The notes beneath the pieces are model-generated. The model was given only the letters and a program-made list of their open reading frames with translations, was not told the DNA's origin and did not search any database. From NCBI GenBank assembly GCA_900112785.1, contig FONB01000004.1, positions 310,488 to 374,487 of the forward strand: DNA of 64,000 bases, in the 5' to 3' direction. Position numbers and translations under genes: made by a program. Below, one piece after another: positions 21,839-32,117 of the stretch. This DNA comes from Phytobacter palmae. GTDB taxonomy: Bacteria > Pseudomonadota > Gammaproteobacteria > Enterobacterales > Enterobacteriaceae. How positions within the stretch are numbered: position 1 is the stretch's first letter; each line of letters starts with the position of its first letter.

Positions 21839-22624
21839 ATGGCATTCGGGCACTGGCAGATTGGACTGCATATTCAGCAAGATAGCGTTTTCAGCGTTGC
21901 ATTAACCCCGGGCAGAGCCGGGTGGGCGTTACGCCGTTGGTGGCACATCCCGTTACCATTGGGCACAGTTGAAAACGGGCAGCTTAAGGCGCCACAACAG
22001 TTGTTGACCGCGCTTTTACCGTGGCGAAAATCATTACCGCAGCGCCACCGGGTACGACTGGCATTCCCGGCAGCGCGCACTTTGCAGCGTAAGCTCCCTC
22101 GACCGGCAATGGCCTTGCGCGAAAATGAACTGGCAAGCTGGGTTTCTCATGCTATGGCGCGTGAACTTGAAATGGCAGCGGCAGATTTACGTTTCGACTA
22201 TACCGAAGATTCAATGGCGCAGGCCTATAGCGTGACGGCGGCGCAGCATAAAGAAGTGGCTGAAATGCTGGAACTGGCGGCATCCCTGCATCTGAATCTG
22301 GTTTCCCTGACGCCTGATGCCTGCGCATTGCAGCATCTCGTCCCTTTTTTACCGCCTCCGGCACGTTGCCTTATTTGGGAATGCGACGCGCAATGGCTAT
22401 GGGCAACACGCACCGGTTGGGGGCGTCGATCACATGAAGATCATCCCACCGTAAACCAGCTAAGCGCGAGTCTCGGGCTGGACATCGTCGACATTGCGTT
22501 ATGCACAGCAGCAACGCCTGATTTTGATCCATGGTGCGCGATTGTGCAGCGGCAACCGCCTCTGCCGACAAATGGTTTGCGTTTCGCGGTGGCGATTGGC
22601 CTGGCACTGGGAGCGGTACGCTAA
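21839..22624 (+). CDS. hofM: HofM, PilM-type DNA utilisation/pilus assembly protein
   Basis: This 261-residue protein is related to PilM, the actin-like cytoplasmic partner of the type IV pilus alignment complex. It is the first of five overlapping genes hofMNOPQ, equivalent to pilMNOPQ and comMABCDE. The E. coli set is needed for use of DNA as a nutrient. A TAAGGAGG ribosome site lies just upstream. Its stop and the hofN start share one base. Confidence 0.88.
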   Translation: MAFGHWQIGLHIQQDSVFSVALTPGRAGWALRRWWHIPLPLGTVENGQLKAPQQLLTALLPWRKSLPQRHRVRLAFPAARTLQRKLPRPAMALRENELASWVSHAMARELEMAAADLRFDYTEDSMAQAYSVTAAQHKEVAEMLELAASLHLNLVSLTPDACALQHLVPFLPPPARCLIWECDAQWLWATRTGWGRRSHEDHPTVNQLSASLGLDIVDIALCTAATPDFDPWCAIVQRQPPLPTNGLRFAVAIGLALGAVR

Positions 22625-23163
22625 TGGAACACATGATCAACCTGCTACCCTGGCGAGAGCAGCGGCGGCAGGCATGTCAGCGTTTCTGGGGGCAACTGCT
22701 GGTGTCCGTTGCGGGCATGATGGCGCTAATCATCGTGCTGTTTCATACAAAAACGGCTCAGAACAAGCGGATCGCTACGCTGTGGCTGCAATCCGACACG
22801 CAGATGTTGTCAGCGCTGAAGGCAAAACAGCCGCATTTCCAGGCGCTACGTCAGTCGTGGTTAAACCAGAAGGCCAGAATGCATCGTCATAGCCATACCC
22901 GCCGGTGGCAGCAGCGGCTGGCTGAACTGGCAGACAAAATGCCCGACAACGCCTGGTTTACGGAAATGCATTTTCAACAAGGGCAACTGAGCGTGTCGGG
23001 GCTTGCCAGAACTTTTCAGTCATTAAGTGAACTGGAGCAGGCGCTGGAAACGACAGACGGTTTTCTTCTTCGCCAGGCCGGTTCGACTGAGCGGGATGCG
23101 CAGGGGCGCTGGCAGTTTCACTATCAGCTTAATAAGGAAGATGAACATGCCGCGCAGCCTTGA
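22624..23163 (+). CDS. hofN: HofN, PilN-type assembly protein
   Basis: This 179-residue protein starts MEHMINLLPWREQRRQ, the INLLPWR motif being the PilN signature that binds PilM. One membrane helix (about 24-42) leads to a coiled/ferredoxin-like periplasmic domain. Length equals E. coli HofN although the sequences have clearly diverged. The ATG at 22624 lies inside the hofM stop (TAATG). Confidence 0.88.
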   Translation: MEHMINLLPWREQRRQACQRFWGQLLVSVAGMMALIIVLFHTKTAQNKRIATLWLQSDTQMLSALKAKQPHFQALRQSWLNQKARMHRHSHTRRWQQRLAELADKMPDNAWFTEMHFQQGQLSVSGLARTFQSLSELEQALETTDGFLLRQAGSTERDAQGRWQFHYQLNKEDEHAAQP

Positions 23164-23611
23164 TCTCTGGTACGCCCTCTCGCCCGGAGCCCGGGCGGTG
23201 TATGGATTGTTTCTGATGGTTTTTCTCCTGCTTGTGGTGTGGTGGTGGCAGATTAAACCCATAACGCGTGAACAAACGGCACGGGAGCAACAACGTCTTG
23301 TGCAACAGGCGGCGCTACAGGCCAGCTGGCGGGATATTCTGGCCCTTAAACCACCGGAGATACCGCATTCTCAGGCGGAGATTCCAAAGGCCTTTTCACC
23401 TCTGGATTTCCATACTCATGATGCCCAACTGATTCGCTGGCGTCCTGTTGAACGGGGTGGCGAGATGGTGCTGGAGGCGCAGTGGGTAGCGATTCCCCGG
23501 ACCTTTTACTGGCTTGCTGAACGGCAGATGCTCACATCCGCTTTTTCGATCACCGTAGGGGAAAATGCGCTGCGTTTTGTACTCCAGCTGGAGAGCGATG
23601 ATGGTGGCTGA
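23141..23611 (+). CDS. hofO: HofO, PilO-type assembly protein
   Basis: This 156-residue protein has a short cytoplasmic start, one membrane helix (about 18-38) and a small periplasmic domain, as in PilO. It overlaps hofN by 23 bp. Two starts are possible, 23141 (MNMPRS, like E. coli MNMFFD) and 23147 (better spaced from AAGGAAG). It probably pairs with HofN in the periplasm. Confidence 0.8.
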   Translation: MNMPRSLDLWYALSPGARAVYGLFLMVFLLLVVWWWQIKPITREQTAREQQRLVQQAALQASWRDILALKPPEIPHSQAEIPKAFSPLDFHTHDAQLIRWRPVERGGEMVLEAQWVAIPRTFYWLAERQMLTSAFSITVGENALRFVLQLESDDGG

Positions 23612-23954
23612 ACGTATCGCAGCGGCATGTTTGCTGGTGCTGATGCTGGCGGGCATGCGTGATCCTTTCCAGCCGCCTCCTGAGCGCTGTTTGGCCGGCC
23701 AGCCTGAACTTTGGCATTACCAGGGGGTAGTGGTAATGGCTCAGACAGCGACAGGAATAGTGCGCGATCCCGCCGGGAGGTGGCGACGCGTACATAAGGG
23801 AGAAACGCTTCCGGGGGGCTGGCACGTGATGGAATTTGATAAAGAAGAGATGCGCATCGCGACAGGGGAGGATTGTGAACCCGCGCGCTGGCACTGGAAA
23901 CGAGAAGGATCTCAAAATGAAAAGAACAGCATTAGTAGCGCTTTTTCTCAGTAG
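23598..23954 (+). CDS. hofP: HofP, PilP-like protein
   Basis: This 118-residue protein has an N-terminal hydrophobic segment (about 5-20) and the family motif MRDPFQPP, then a small beta domain. PilP links the PilN/PilO complex to the secretin. It overlaps hofO by 14 bp and hofQ by 38 bp. Adjacent ATGs at 23598 and 23601 both follow GGAGAGCG. Confidence 0.82.
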   Translation: MMVAERIAAACLLVLMLAGMRDPFQPPPERCLAGQPELWHYQGVVVMAQTATGIVRDPAGRWRRVHKGETLPGGWHVMEFDKEEMRIATGEDCEPARWHWKREGSQNEKNSISSAFSQ

Positions 23955-25155
23955 CGTAGCGGCGAGCGCGGCAACACCTGCCCCCGTGACATTAATGGTG
24001 GATGATGTTCCCGTCACTCAGGTCTTACAGGCGCTTGCCGAGCAGGAGAAACATAATCTGGTGGTCTCGCCAGATGTCAGCGGAACGCTCTCCTTGCATC
24101 TTGTCGATGTTCCCTGGAAGCAGGCATTCAACACGGTGATTTCCAGCGCCGGGCTAACACTACGCAGAGAAGGCAACATCTTATATGTGCATTCTGCAAA
24201 CTGGCAGCAACAACAATATGAGTTGCGTGAGGCGGAACTGGAAAAGCAAAAACAGAGTCTGCCACTGGAAGAGCGTAGCGTGACGCTGCGTTATGCGCAG
24301 GCCAGTGAATTGGCGAAGGCTGGAGAAAAACTTCTTGGGCCGAAAGGAACGATCACGGTGGACAATCGCCTTAATCGGCTGGTGCTCCGCGATCATAAGG
24401 CCTCGCTTGATGCGCTGGAAAAGTGGGTTGCACAGATGGATTTGCCTGTCGAACAGATTGAGCTCGCGGCGCATATCGTTACCATCAATGAAAAGAGTTT
24501 GCGCGAGCTCGGAGTGAAATGGGGACTGGGGGAGGCGACAAAGCCTGGTAAACGTGGCCAGGTATCGTCACTATCCAGCGATCTGTCAGTAGAAAGCGCC
24601 AGTATCCGGGGCGGTTTTAATATAGGCAGTATTAACGGGCGCTTACTGGATATTGAATTGTCCGCACTGGAACAAAAACAGCAACTGGAGATCATCGCCA
24701 GCCCGCGATTACTGGCGTCCCACATGCAACCTGCCAGCATTAAACAAGGTAGTGAAATCCCTTATCAGGTATCCAGCGGCGAAAGCGGCGCAACGTCGGT
24801 GGAATTTAAAGAGGCGGTGCTGGGTATGGAGGTGACGCCGACTGTGCTACCTGATGATCGTGTACGTCTTAAGTTGCGTATTACCCAGAACATGCCGGGT
24901 CAGGTGCTCCAGCAGGCAGATGGCGAGGTACTGGCGATTGATAAACAAGAAATTGAAACACAGGTCGAAATAAAAAGCGGTGACACCCTGGCGCTCGGGG
25001 GCATTTTCTCGCAAAAGCATAAGCTCGGTTCTGACAGCGTACCAATTTTAGGGGGAATCCCCTGGTTTGGCCGACTGTTTCGTCATGATGGCAAAGATAA
25101 TGAGCGCCGTGAACTGGTAGTCTTTATTACACCCCGGCTCGTCCCGGTACGGTGA
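23917..25155 (+). CDS. hofQ: HofQ, PilQ/ComE-type outer-membrane secretin
   Basis: This 412-residue secretin starts MKRTALVALF with a signal peptide (AxA near residue 19) and a GAAGGAT ribosome site. An N-terminal STN/N0-like domain (VTLMVDDVPVTQVLQALAEQ) and an N1 domain (about 115-185) precede the secretin core ending in LVVFITPRLV. Secretin rings are the outer-membrane channel for pili or DNA. Length equals E. coli HofQ. No pilin gene is near. Confidence 0.9.
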   Translation: MKRTALVALFLSSVAASAATPAPVTLMVDDVPVTQVLQALAEQEKHNLVVSPDVSGTLSLHLVDVPWKQAFNTVISSAGLTLRREGNILYVHSANWQQQQYELREAELEKQKQSLPLEERSVTLRYAQASELAKAGEKLLGPKGTITVDNRLNRLVLRDHKASLDALEKWVAQMDLPVEQIELAAHIVTINEKSLRELGVKWGLGEATKPGKRGQVSSLSSDLSVESASIRGGFNIGSINGRLLDIELSALEQKQQLEIIASPRLLASHMQPASIKQGSEIPYQVSSGESGATSVEFKEAVLGMEVTPTVLPDDRVRLKLRITQNMPGQVLQQADGEVLAIDKQEIETQVEIKSGDTLALGGIFSQKHKLGSDSVPILGGIPWFGRLFRHDGKDNERRELVVFITPRLVPVR

Positions 25156-25449
25156 TCGATACATATTCTGTAGCGCTTTTTCTGCCGAACTCGCTACAGG
25201 TGTTTGACGTGAGAGATGATTTAGCTTACAAGGAGTACCGATTTGAGCGTCAGCAATCTCCGTCTTACCATAAGTAGTGTTAACGTCTGGTCGGCGATTT
25301 ATTCAGTTGCCAAACCAGTCTCAGTACTGAGATAATTTTTGGTCTGACTCTCGCACTATCGCATATGAGGTTTCAGTTCATGTCCGGCTTCGCACGGTGT
25401 CAACGGAGCGGATTTATCATCAACGAATAGTCTTAGTAGTACCGAAAAA
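25156..25449. other. 294-bp leader and promoter region of aroK
   Basis: No gene is seen here. The region must hold the promoter of the aroK-aroB-damX-dam-rpe-gph-trpS superoperon known from E. coli. I could not choose a unique -35/-10 pair. Confidence 0.45.
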
Positions 25450-25971
25450 ATGGCAGAGAAACGCAATATCTTTCTGGTTGGGCCTATGGGTGCCGGCAAA
25501 AGCACTATTGGGCGTCAGTTAGCTCAACAACTCAATATGGAATTTTACGATTCTGATCAAGAGATTGAGAAACGAACCGGAGCTGATGTGGGCTGGGTCT
25601 TCGATGTAGAAGGTGAAGAAGGTTTCCGCGATCGCGAAGAAAAAATCATCAACGAGCTAACGGAAAAACAGGGAATTGTACTGGCAACCGGTGGTGGCTC
25701 TGTGAAGTCTCGCGAAACCCGTAATCGTCTCTCCGCCCGTGGCGTAGTGGTTTATCTGGAAACCACTATCGAGAAGCAGCTGGCTCGTACTCAACGTGAC
25801 AAAAAACGTCCGCTTTTACAGGTGGAAACGCCGCCGCGTGAAGTGCTGGAAGCGCTGGCTGATGAACGCAATCCGCTGTATGAAGAGATTGCCGACGTTA
25901 CCATTCGCACTGACGATCAGAGCGCGAAAGTCGTCGCAAACCAGATTATTCACATGCTGGAAAGCAACTAA
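25450..25971 (+). CDS. aroK: Shikimate kinase I
   Basis: This 173-residue enzyme phosphorylates shikimate with ATP in the common aromatic pathway. The Walker A is GPMGAGKST (11-19), with shikimate-binding residues in the DSDQEIE and [11 protein letters not shown] segments. It is nearly identical in look to E. coli AroK and starts the aroK-aroB run (55-bp gap). Confidence 0.98.
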   Translation: MAEKRNIFLVGPMGAGKSTIGRQLAQQLNMEFYDSDQEIEKRTGADVGWVFDVEGEEGFRDREEKIINELTEKQGIVLATGGGSVKSRETRNRLSARGVVVYLETTIEKQLARTQRDKKRPLLQVETPPREVLEALADERNPLYEEIADVTIRTDDQSAKVVANQIIHMLESN

Positions 25972-26026
25972 TTCTGGCGTAATACACAGGCCTGCGGGTT
26001 TAAGCAAATAAGGTGGATGTCGCGTC

Positions 26027-27115
26027 ATGGAGAGGATCACAGTCACTCTTGGGGATCGTAGTTACCCTATCACCATCGCGGCTGGTTTGTTTGACGATCC
26101 AGCTTCCTTCTCGCCCCTGAAATCCGGTGACCAGGTCATGCTGGTCACTAATGAAACGCTGGCTCCGCTCTACCTCGACAAGATTCGCCATGTGCTTGAA
26201 ACGGCTGGTATCAAAGTCGATAGCGTGGTTTTACCCGATGGCGAGCAGTATAAAAGCCTGACGGTGCTGGACTCGGTCTTCACTGCGCTTTTGCAAAAAC
26301 CTCACGGCCGGGACACAACACTTGTCGCGCTGGGTGGCGGAGTAGTAGGCGATCTGACCGGTTTTGCCGCAGCCAGCTATCAGCGCGGCGTGCGTTTTAT
26401 TCAGGTTCCTACGACGTTACTTTCGCAGGTCGACTCTTCTGTTGGCGGCAAAACGGCGGTAAACCATCCTCTTGGCAAAAACATGATTGGCGCGTTCTAC
26501 CAGCCAGCCTCGGTGGTGGTGGATCTCGACTGTCTGAAGACGCTGCCCGCGCGCGAACTTTCCTCTGGTCTCGCCGAAGTTATCAAATACGGCATCATCC
26601 TTGATGGCGCATTTTTTGACTGGCTCGAGCAAAATCTGGACGCGCTGTTGCGTCTGGACGGCCCGGCAATGGCGTACTGTATTCGCCGTTGTTGTGAGCT
26701 GAAAGCCGAAGTTGTAGCGGCTGACGAGCGGGAAACAGGCTTACGTGCTTTACTGAATTTGGGGCATACCTTCGGTCATGCTATTGAGGCCGAAATGGGG
26801 TACGGCAATTGGTTGCATGGTGAAGCTGTTGCTGCCGGAATGGTGATGGCAGCGCGTGCTTCCGAACGTCTTGGGCAGTTCAGTAAAGATGATACCCAGC
26901 GCATCATTAACCTGCTTGATCGTGCAGGTCTGCCGGTTCACGGACCGAAGGAAATGACCGCACAGGCCTATATCCCGCACATGCTGCGTGACAAGAAAGT
27001 TCTGGCCGGCGAGCTGCGTTTAGTGCTTCCGCGGGCAATAGGGAAAAGCGAAGTTCGTGGCGGAGTGTCACAAGACGTTGTACTTGGCGCTATTGCTGAT
27101 TGTCAGCAGGCGTAA
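26027..27115 (+). CDS. aroB: 3-dehydroquinate synthase
   Basis: This 362-residue NAD-dependent, metal-dependent enzyme makes 3-dehydroquinate from DAHP. The NAD-binding [14 protein letters not shown] and metal-site histidines in [13 protein letters not shown] and [12 protein letters not shown] are present. Length equals E. coli AroB. Confidence 0.98.
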   Translation: MERITVTLGDRSYPITIAAGLFDDPASFSPLKSGDQVMLVTNETLAPLYLDKIRHVLETAGIKVDSVVLPDGEQYKSLTVLDSVFTALLQKPHGRDTTLVALGGGVVGDLTGFAAASYQRGVRFIQVPTTLLSQVDSSVGGKTAVNHPLGKNMIGAFYQPASVVVDLDCLKTLPARELSSGLAEVIKYGIILDGAFFDWLEQNLDALLRLDGPAMAYCIRRCCELKAEVVAADERETGLRALLNLGHTFGHAIEAEMGYGNWLHGEAVAAGMVMAARASERLGQFSKDDTQRIINLLDRAGLPVHGPKEMTAQAYIPHMLRDKKVLAGELRLVLPRAIGKSEVRGGVSQDVVLGAIADCQQA

Positions 27116-27205
27116 TTTATTAGAAAGGTCTTGCTGCGCGTGCGTAGCGTTTAACTTCGGGCGAATGCAATTGTTGTTAGTATGAGCCTTTGAGTGGGGT
27201 GTTAA

Positions 27206-28522
27206 ATGGATGAATTCAAACCAGAAGACGAGCTGAAACCCGATCCCAGCGATCGTCGTACTGGTCGTTCTCGTCAATCTTCTGAACGTGTTGATGAGCC
27301 GCAGATCAATTTTGATGATGTTGAACTTGATGCTGACGAGCGTCGCCCTTCGAGAACACGTAAGACGCGCGATGATCGCGAAGAATACGCAGAAGAAGAT
27401 TATGAAGCGGAAGAAAACTCACTGGACGAGGAGCGCGCAGAGCGTCGCCCACGTAAGCGTAAAAAAGCCGCCGCCGCAAAACCTGCTTCACGTCAGTATG
27501 TGATGATGGGGGTCGGTGTTCTGGTACTGCTGCTGTTGATTGTCGGTATCGGTTCCGCATTGAAAGCCCCTTCCAGCAACAGTACGGCTCAACAGAGCAC
27601 TTCTGGCAGCAAAAACATCGACCTTTCGGGGAGCGGTGGTGCAGCCGATCAGGCTAATGCCACTCAGCCTGCGCCAGGCACCACTTCTGCAGAACAAACT
27701 GCGGGCGCTGCACAGCCAACGACGGGCAATACATCGCAGGATATTTCTCTGCCGCCAATCTCTTCTACGCCTTCTCAAAGCCAGGCACCTGCAAACACAG
27801 GTACTCAGCAGCGTCTTGAAGTGCAAGGCGATTTGAACACCGCGCTGACTTCGCCGCAAAACCAGGCGCAGATCAACAACGCGGTGGCAAACAGCACGCT
27901 GCCGACAGAACCAGCAACCGTTGCGCCAGTCCGTAACGGCGGCGGAAATGCTGCTCATAGCGCAGCTACCGCAGAAAACCATACGGCAACGACTCGCCCG
28001 GAACACAAACAAGCGGTTAGCGAACCGAAACCACAGCAGCAGGTCAAACCGCCAGTGATTAAGGCAGAGCCGAAAGCTGTTGTTCAGGCACCTGCAGCAC
28101 AACCGAAAGTGGCTGCCTCAGAGCCAGTCAAAGCGCCGACCGTGGCTGCGACGACGCCGAAAGCGACGGCCAGCACTACTGCACCTGCGGCACCAGCAGC
28201 TACTGCGGCGCCTGCAGCCAGCACGAATGTGGCAACGGGTAATGTGGGCTCGCTGAAATCTGCGCCCGCCGACCATTACACGCTGCAGTTAAGCAGTTCA
28301 TCGAATTACAACAACCTGAATGCCTGGGCCAAAAAAGAAAATCTGAAAAACTTTGTGGTTTATCAGACGACACGTAATGGCCAGCCGTGGTATGTACTGG
28401 TCAGCGGTGTGTATGCCTCTAAGGATGATGCAAAACGCGCTGTTGCTGCACTGCCATCAGATGTTCAGGCTAAAAACCCGTGGGCCAAGCCTATTCATCA
28501 GGTTCAGGCCGACCTGAAATAA
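27206..28522 (+). CDS. damX: Cell-division SPOR-domain protein DamX
   Basis: This 438-residue bitopic inner-membrane protein has an acidic/basic cytoplasmic part (1-97), one helix (98-119), a long Ala/Pro/Gln/Thr-rich periplasmic linker, and a C-terminal SPOR domain (about 350-435) that binds denuded peptidoglycan at the septum. It is about ten residues longer than in E. coli, most likely in the repetitive linker. Confidence 0.95.
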   Translation: MDEFKPEDELKPDPSDRRTGRSRQSSERVDEPQINFDDVELDADERRPSRTRKTRDDREEYAEEDYEAEENSLDEERAERRPRKRKKAAAAKPASRQYVMMGVGVLVLLLLIVGIGSALKAPSSNSTAQQSTSGSKNIDLSGSGGAADQANATQPAPGTTSAEQTAGAAQPTTGNTSQDISLPPISSTPSQSQAPANTGTQQRLEVQGDLNTALTSPQNQAQINNAVANSTLPTEPATVAPVRNGGGNAAHSAATAENHTATTRPEHKQAVSEPKPQQQVKPPVIKAEPKAVVQAPAAQPKVAASEPVKAPTVAATTPKATASTTAPAAPAATAAPAASTNVATGNVGSLKSAPADHYTLQLSSSSNYNNLNAWAKKENLKNFVVYQTTRNGQPWYVLVSGVYASKDDAKRAVAALPSDVQAKNPWAKPIHQVQADLK

Positions 28523-28536
28523 TTTCACGTCACAAC

Positions 28537-28574
28537 ATCATTCAGGCAGGCCACCCAGGCTTTGCCTGAATGAT
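28537..28574. other. Long inverted repeat between damX and dam
   Basis: ATCATTCAGGCA and TGCCTGAATGAT form a 12-bp perfect stem around a 14-nt loop that itself contains GGCC and GGC. No T run follows. It could stabilise or process the mRNA between the two genes, or reduce read-through to dam. Confidence 0.5.
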
Positions 28575-28645
28575 AACGTGTATAAAGCGCAGGATGCTGT
28601 CGGAGCTGTCTCCACAGCCGGAGAGAGTGTAATCAATCATCCAGC

Positions 28646-29467
28646 ATGAAAAAAAATCGCGCTTTTCTGAAATGGGCAGGGGGGAAGTACCCTCTGCTTG
28701 CCGATATTGAACGACATTTGCCAAAAGGCGAATGCCTGATCGAACCCTTCGTTGGTGCTGGCTCGGTATTTCTTAATACTTCATTTTCCCGTTACATTCT
28801 TGCGGATATCAACAGCGATCTGATTGGCCTTTATAACATCGTCAAAGAACGCGCCGATGAGTATGTTCAGGGCGCACGGGAGCTCTTTACGCCCGCGACG
28901 AACCAGTCTGAAACCTATTATCAGTTGCGCACAGAGTTTAACCAGAGCCAGGATCTTTTCCGGCGTGCGCTGTTATTCTTGTACCTTAACCGCCACGGCT
29001 ATAACGGCCTGTGTCGTTATAATCTGCGCGGCGAATTTAACGTACCGTTTGGCCGCTACAAAAAACCATACTTCCCGGAAGCTGAGTTGTATCATTTCGC
29101 TGAAAAGGCGCAGAATGCCTTTTTTTATTGCGAATCCTATGCTGAAAGCATGGCGCGTGCGGATGCGAATTCGGTGGTCTATTGCGATCCGCCCTACGCA
29201 CCGCTCTCAGCCACGGCGAATTTTACGGCGTACCATACGAATAGCTTTACTCTGGAGCAACAGGCTCATCTGGCTGCCATTGCCGAGAGCCTGGTACATA
29301 ATCGGATCCCGGTTCTGATTTCCAACCACGACACAGCGCTGACGCGTGAGTGGTATAGCCAGGCGAAACTGCACGTTGTGAAAGTACGACGCAGTATCAG
29401 CAGCAACGGTGGGACGCGTAAAAAGGTGGATGAACTGCTGGCGCTCTATCGCCCGGCAACTGTCTGA
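28646..29467 (+). CDS. dam: DNA adenine methyltransferase Dam
   Basis: This 273-residue enzyme methylates adenine in GATC and so governs mismatch repair strand choice, replication timing and phase-variable promoters. The AdoMet motif is PFVGAGSVF (about 34-42), and the catalytic DPPY lies near residue 180. It is five residues shorter than E. coli Dam at the C-terminus. Confidence 0.98.
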   Translation: MKKNRAFLKWAGGKYPLLADIERHLPKGECLIEPFVGAGSVFLNTSFSRYILADINSDLIGLYNIVKERADEYVQGARELFTPATNQSETYYQLRTEFNQSQDLFRRALLFLYLNRHGYNGLCRYNLRGEFNVPFGRYKKPYFPEAELYHFAEKAQNAFFYCESYAESMARADANSVVYCDPPYAPLSATANFTAYHTNSFTLEQQAHLAAIAESLVHNRIPVLISNHDTALTREWYSQAKLHVVKVRRSISSNGGTRKKVDELLALYRPATV

Positions 29468-29550
29468 GCCAGAGCGGCTTCGCCGTCAGGAATGAATGCG
29501 TTTGTCTACACCCTGTAAAATGAATTTATATTCTTCTCAAGGAGATGCGG

Positions 29551-30228
29551 ATGACTCAGTATTTGATTGCCCCCTCGATTCTGTCGGCTGACTTTGCCCG
29601 CCTGGGTGAAGATACTGCCAGTGCGCTGGCTGCCGGTGCAGATGTGGTTCACTTCGATGTCATGGACAACCACTATGTGCCTAACCTGACCATTGGACCG
29701 ATGGTACTGAAATCGCTGCGTAAGTACGGCATTACGGCGCCGATTGATGTCCATCTGATGGTGAAGCCTGTTGATCGTCTGGTGCCGGACTTTGCCGCCG
29801 CCGGGGCAACCATTATTACGTTCCATCCGGAAGCTTCTGAGCATGTTGATCGTACGCTGCAATTGATCAAAGAGCACGGCTGTAAAGCAGGACTGGTATT
29901 TAACCCTGCCACCCCGCTGAGCTATCTGGATTATGTTATGGATAAGCTGGATGTGATTCTGCTGATGTCGGTTAACCCGGGTTTCGGCGGGCAATCCTTC
30001 ATTCCACATACGCTTGATAAATTGCGCGAAGTACGTCGTCGGATTGATGAATCTGGTTTTGATATTCGTCTGGAAGTGGATGGCGGTGTAAAGGTCAGCA
30101 ATATCGCTGAAATCGCTGCGGCAGGTGCAGATATGTTTGTTGCTGGTTCGGCGATTTTTGACCAGCCGGATTACAAAAAAGTCATTGATGAAATGCGCAA
30201 TGAACTGGCAAAGGTAAGTCATGGATAA
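29551..30228 (+). CDS. rpe: Ribulose-phosphate 3-epimerase
   Basis: This 225-residue TIM-barrel enzyme interconverts ribulose 5-phosphate and xylulose 5-phosphate. Metal-binding residues lie in [14 protein letters not shown] and DVHLMV, and the phosphate site in EVDGGV and VAGSAIF. The ATG at 29551 is chosen over 29545 because AAGGAG lies right against the latter. It overlaps gph by 8 bp. Confidence 0.97.
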   Translation: MTQYLIAPSILSADFARLGEDTASALAAGADVVHFDVMDNHYVPNLTIGPMVLKSLRKYGITAPIDVHLMVKPVDRLVPDFAAAGATIITFHPEASEHVDRTLQLIKEHGCKAGLVFNPATPLSYLDYVMDKLDVILLMSVNPGFGGQSFIPHTLDKLREVRRRIDESGFDIRLEVDGGVKVSNIAEIAAAGADMFVAGSAIFDQPDYKKVIDEMRNELAKVSHG

Positions 30229-30982
30229 AATGCAGGCAATTCGTGGGATAGCTTTTGACCTTGACGGTACGCTGGTGGACAGCGCGCCGGGGCTGACGGC
30301 AGCAGTAGATAACGCATTATATGCGCTGGAACTGCCCCAGGCGGGTGAAGATCGTGTCATCACCTGGATTGGTAATGGCGCGGATGTGCTGATGTCACGG
30401 GCACTGAGCTGGTCGCTGCAGGAGCGCAACGCGCAGCGTGCTGCGTCCGGTAAACCGGCGATTAACCATGCGGATATTCCACAGGAAGAGCAGGCAATGA
30501 TGCTGCGTAGGCTGTTTGACCGCTACTACGCTGAGTCAGTGGAAGAGGGCAGTTTTCTGTTCCCTGACGTGGCCCATACGCTGGCCGCACTGCACGAAAA
30601 AGGTTTCCCGATGGCGCTGGTAACCAACAAGCCTACGCCATTTGTTGCCCCGCTCCTTGAAACGCTGGGTATTGCTCACTATTTCCGCGTGGTCATCGGT
30701 GGTGACGACGTGAAAAACAAAAAGCCTCACCCGGAACCGCTGCTACTGGTAGCGGAGAAGCTGGGTCTGGCACCGAACGAATTGCTGTTCGTCGGCGATT
30801 CTCGTAATGATATTCTCGCCGCTCAGGCTGCTGGCTGTTGCTCTGTCGGCATGACCTATGGTTACAATTACGGCGAAGCCATTACATTGAGTGAGCCGGA
30901 CTACGTGTACGACCGCTTCAACGAACTACTGCCCGCACTCGGGCTCCCGCACAGTGAAAATCAGGACGTGAAACATGACTAA
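30221..30982 (+). CDS. gph: Phosphoglycolate phosphatase
   Basis: This 253-residue HAD phosphatase removes phosphoglycolate, partly formed during repair of oxidised DNA ends. Motif I is [11 protein letters not shown] (11-21), motif II LVTNKPT, and motif IV GDSRNDI. It overlaps rpe and trpS by 8 bp each. Confidence 0.96.
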   Translation: MDKMQAIRGIAFDLDGTLVDSAPGLTAAVDNALYALELPQAGEDRVITWIGNGADVLMSRALSWSLQERNAQRAASGKPAINHADIPQEEQAMMLRRLFDRYYAESVEEGSFLFPDVAHTLAALHEKGFPMALVTNKPTPFVAPLLETLGIAHYFRVVIGGDDVKNKKPHPEPLLLVAEKLGLAPNELLFVGDSRNDILAAQAAGCCSVGMTYGYNYGEAITLSEPDYVYDRFNELLPALGLPHSENQDVKHD

Positions 30983-31979
30983 ACCCATCGTATTTAGTGG
31001 CGCACAGCCTTCAGGTGAACTGACCATTGGTAACTACATGGGTGCGTTGCGTCAGTGGGTAAACATGCAGGATGACTATCATTGCATCTATTGCATCGTT
31101 GACCTGCATGCCATCACCGCGCGTCAGGATCCTGAAAAACTGCGCAAAGCGACCCTGGACACGCTGGCGCTCTATCTGGCATGTGGTATCGATCCTGAGA
31201 AAAGCACCATTTTCGTTCAGTCCCATGTGCCGGAGCATGCACAACTGGGTTGGGCACTGAACTGCTACACCTATTTCGGCGAACTGAGCCGTATGACCCA
31301 GTTCAAAGATAAATCAGCGCGTTATTCCGAAAACATTAACGCCGGTCTGTTCGATTATCCGGTACTGATGGCGGCGGATATTTTGCTCTACCAGACCAAT
31401 CAGGTTCCGGTCGGCGAAGACCAGAAACAGCACCTGGAACTGAGTCGCGATATCGCCCAGCGTTTTAACGCTATCTATGGCGACGTCTTCAAAGTGCCGG
31501 AGCCGTTCATTCCGAAATCCGGCGCACGCGTGATGTCGCTGCTGGAGCCGACGAAGAAAATGTCCAAGTCTGACGATAACCGCAACAACGTTATCGGCCT
31601 GCTGGAAGACCCGAAATCGGTGGTGAAGAAAATCAAACGTGCAATGACCGACGGTGACGAGCCACCGGTAGTGCGTTATGACATCCAGAATAAAGCGGGT
31701 GTTTCTAACCTGCTGGATATTCTCTCTGCCGTGACCGGCCAGAGTATTCCGGAACTGGAACAGCACTTCGAAGGCAAAATGTACGGCCATCTGAAAGGCG
31801 AAGTAGCAGATGCCGTTTCCGGTATGCTGACAGAGCTGCAGGCGCGTTATCACCGCTATCGCGATGACGAAGCGTATTTGCAGAAGATCATGAAAGAGGG
31901 TGCGGAAAAAGCCAGTGCCCGTGCGTCTGAAACGCTGAAGAAAGTCTACGAGGCTATTGGCTTCGTGGCGAAGCCGTAA
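30975..31979 (+). CDS. trpS: Tryptophanyl-tRNA synthetase
   Basis: This 334-residue class I synthetase charges tRNA-Trp. The HIGH-type motif appears as TIGN in [13 protein letters not shown], and KMSKS as KKMSKSDDN. Length equals E. coli TrpS. It ends the aroK-to-trpS run. Confidence 0.98.
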   Translation: MTKPIVFSGAQPSGELTIGNYMGALRQWVNMQDDYHCIYCIVDLHAITARQDPEKLRKATLDTLALYLACGIDPEKSTIFVQSHVPEHAQLGWALNCYTYFGELSRMTQFKDKSARYSENINAGLFDYPVLMAADILLYQTNQVPVGEDQKQHLELSRDIAQRFNAIYGDVFKVPEPFIPKSGARVMSLLEPTKKMSKSDDNRNNVIGLLEDPKSVVKKIKRAMTDGDEPPVVRYDIQNKAGVSNLLDILSAVTGQSIPELEQHFEGKMYGHLKGEVADAVSGMLTELQARYHRYRDDEAYLQKIMKEGAEKASARASETLKKVYEAIGFVAKP

Positions 31980-32009
31980 GTCCGCCGGGGGGATATTCCC
32001 CTCACTCTG

Positions 32010-32033
32010 GCCCTCTCCCAAAGGGGGGAGGGC
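32010..32033 (+). terminator. Hairpin downstream of trpS
   Basis: GCCCTCTCCC pairs with GGGGGAGGGC, allowing one G-T pair. It lies 31 bp after the trpS stop and is of the same type as the hairpin at the end of yhgF. No T run follows. Confidence 0.45.
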
Positions 32034-32070
32034 ATCGATTATGCGATCCGGAATTGCAGTTTTCTAAAAA

Positions 32071-32117
32071 GTAGCCCGGAGAAGGCGCTTACGCCGCATC
32101 CGGGATGTTCAGGCTAC
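32071..32117. repeat. REP element between trpS and frlR
   Basis: The core CCCGGA...GCGCTTACGCC...ATCCGGG (about 32075-32104) and the outer GTAGCC/GGCTAC arms follow the REP pattern. Its right arm runs into the last codons of frlR. Confidence 0.75.

Noticed and set aside
29506-30429. 307-codon minus frame opposite rpe and gph
   Set aside because: It is the complement of two conserved enzymes and encodes nothing recognisable.
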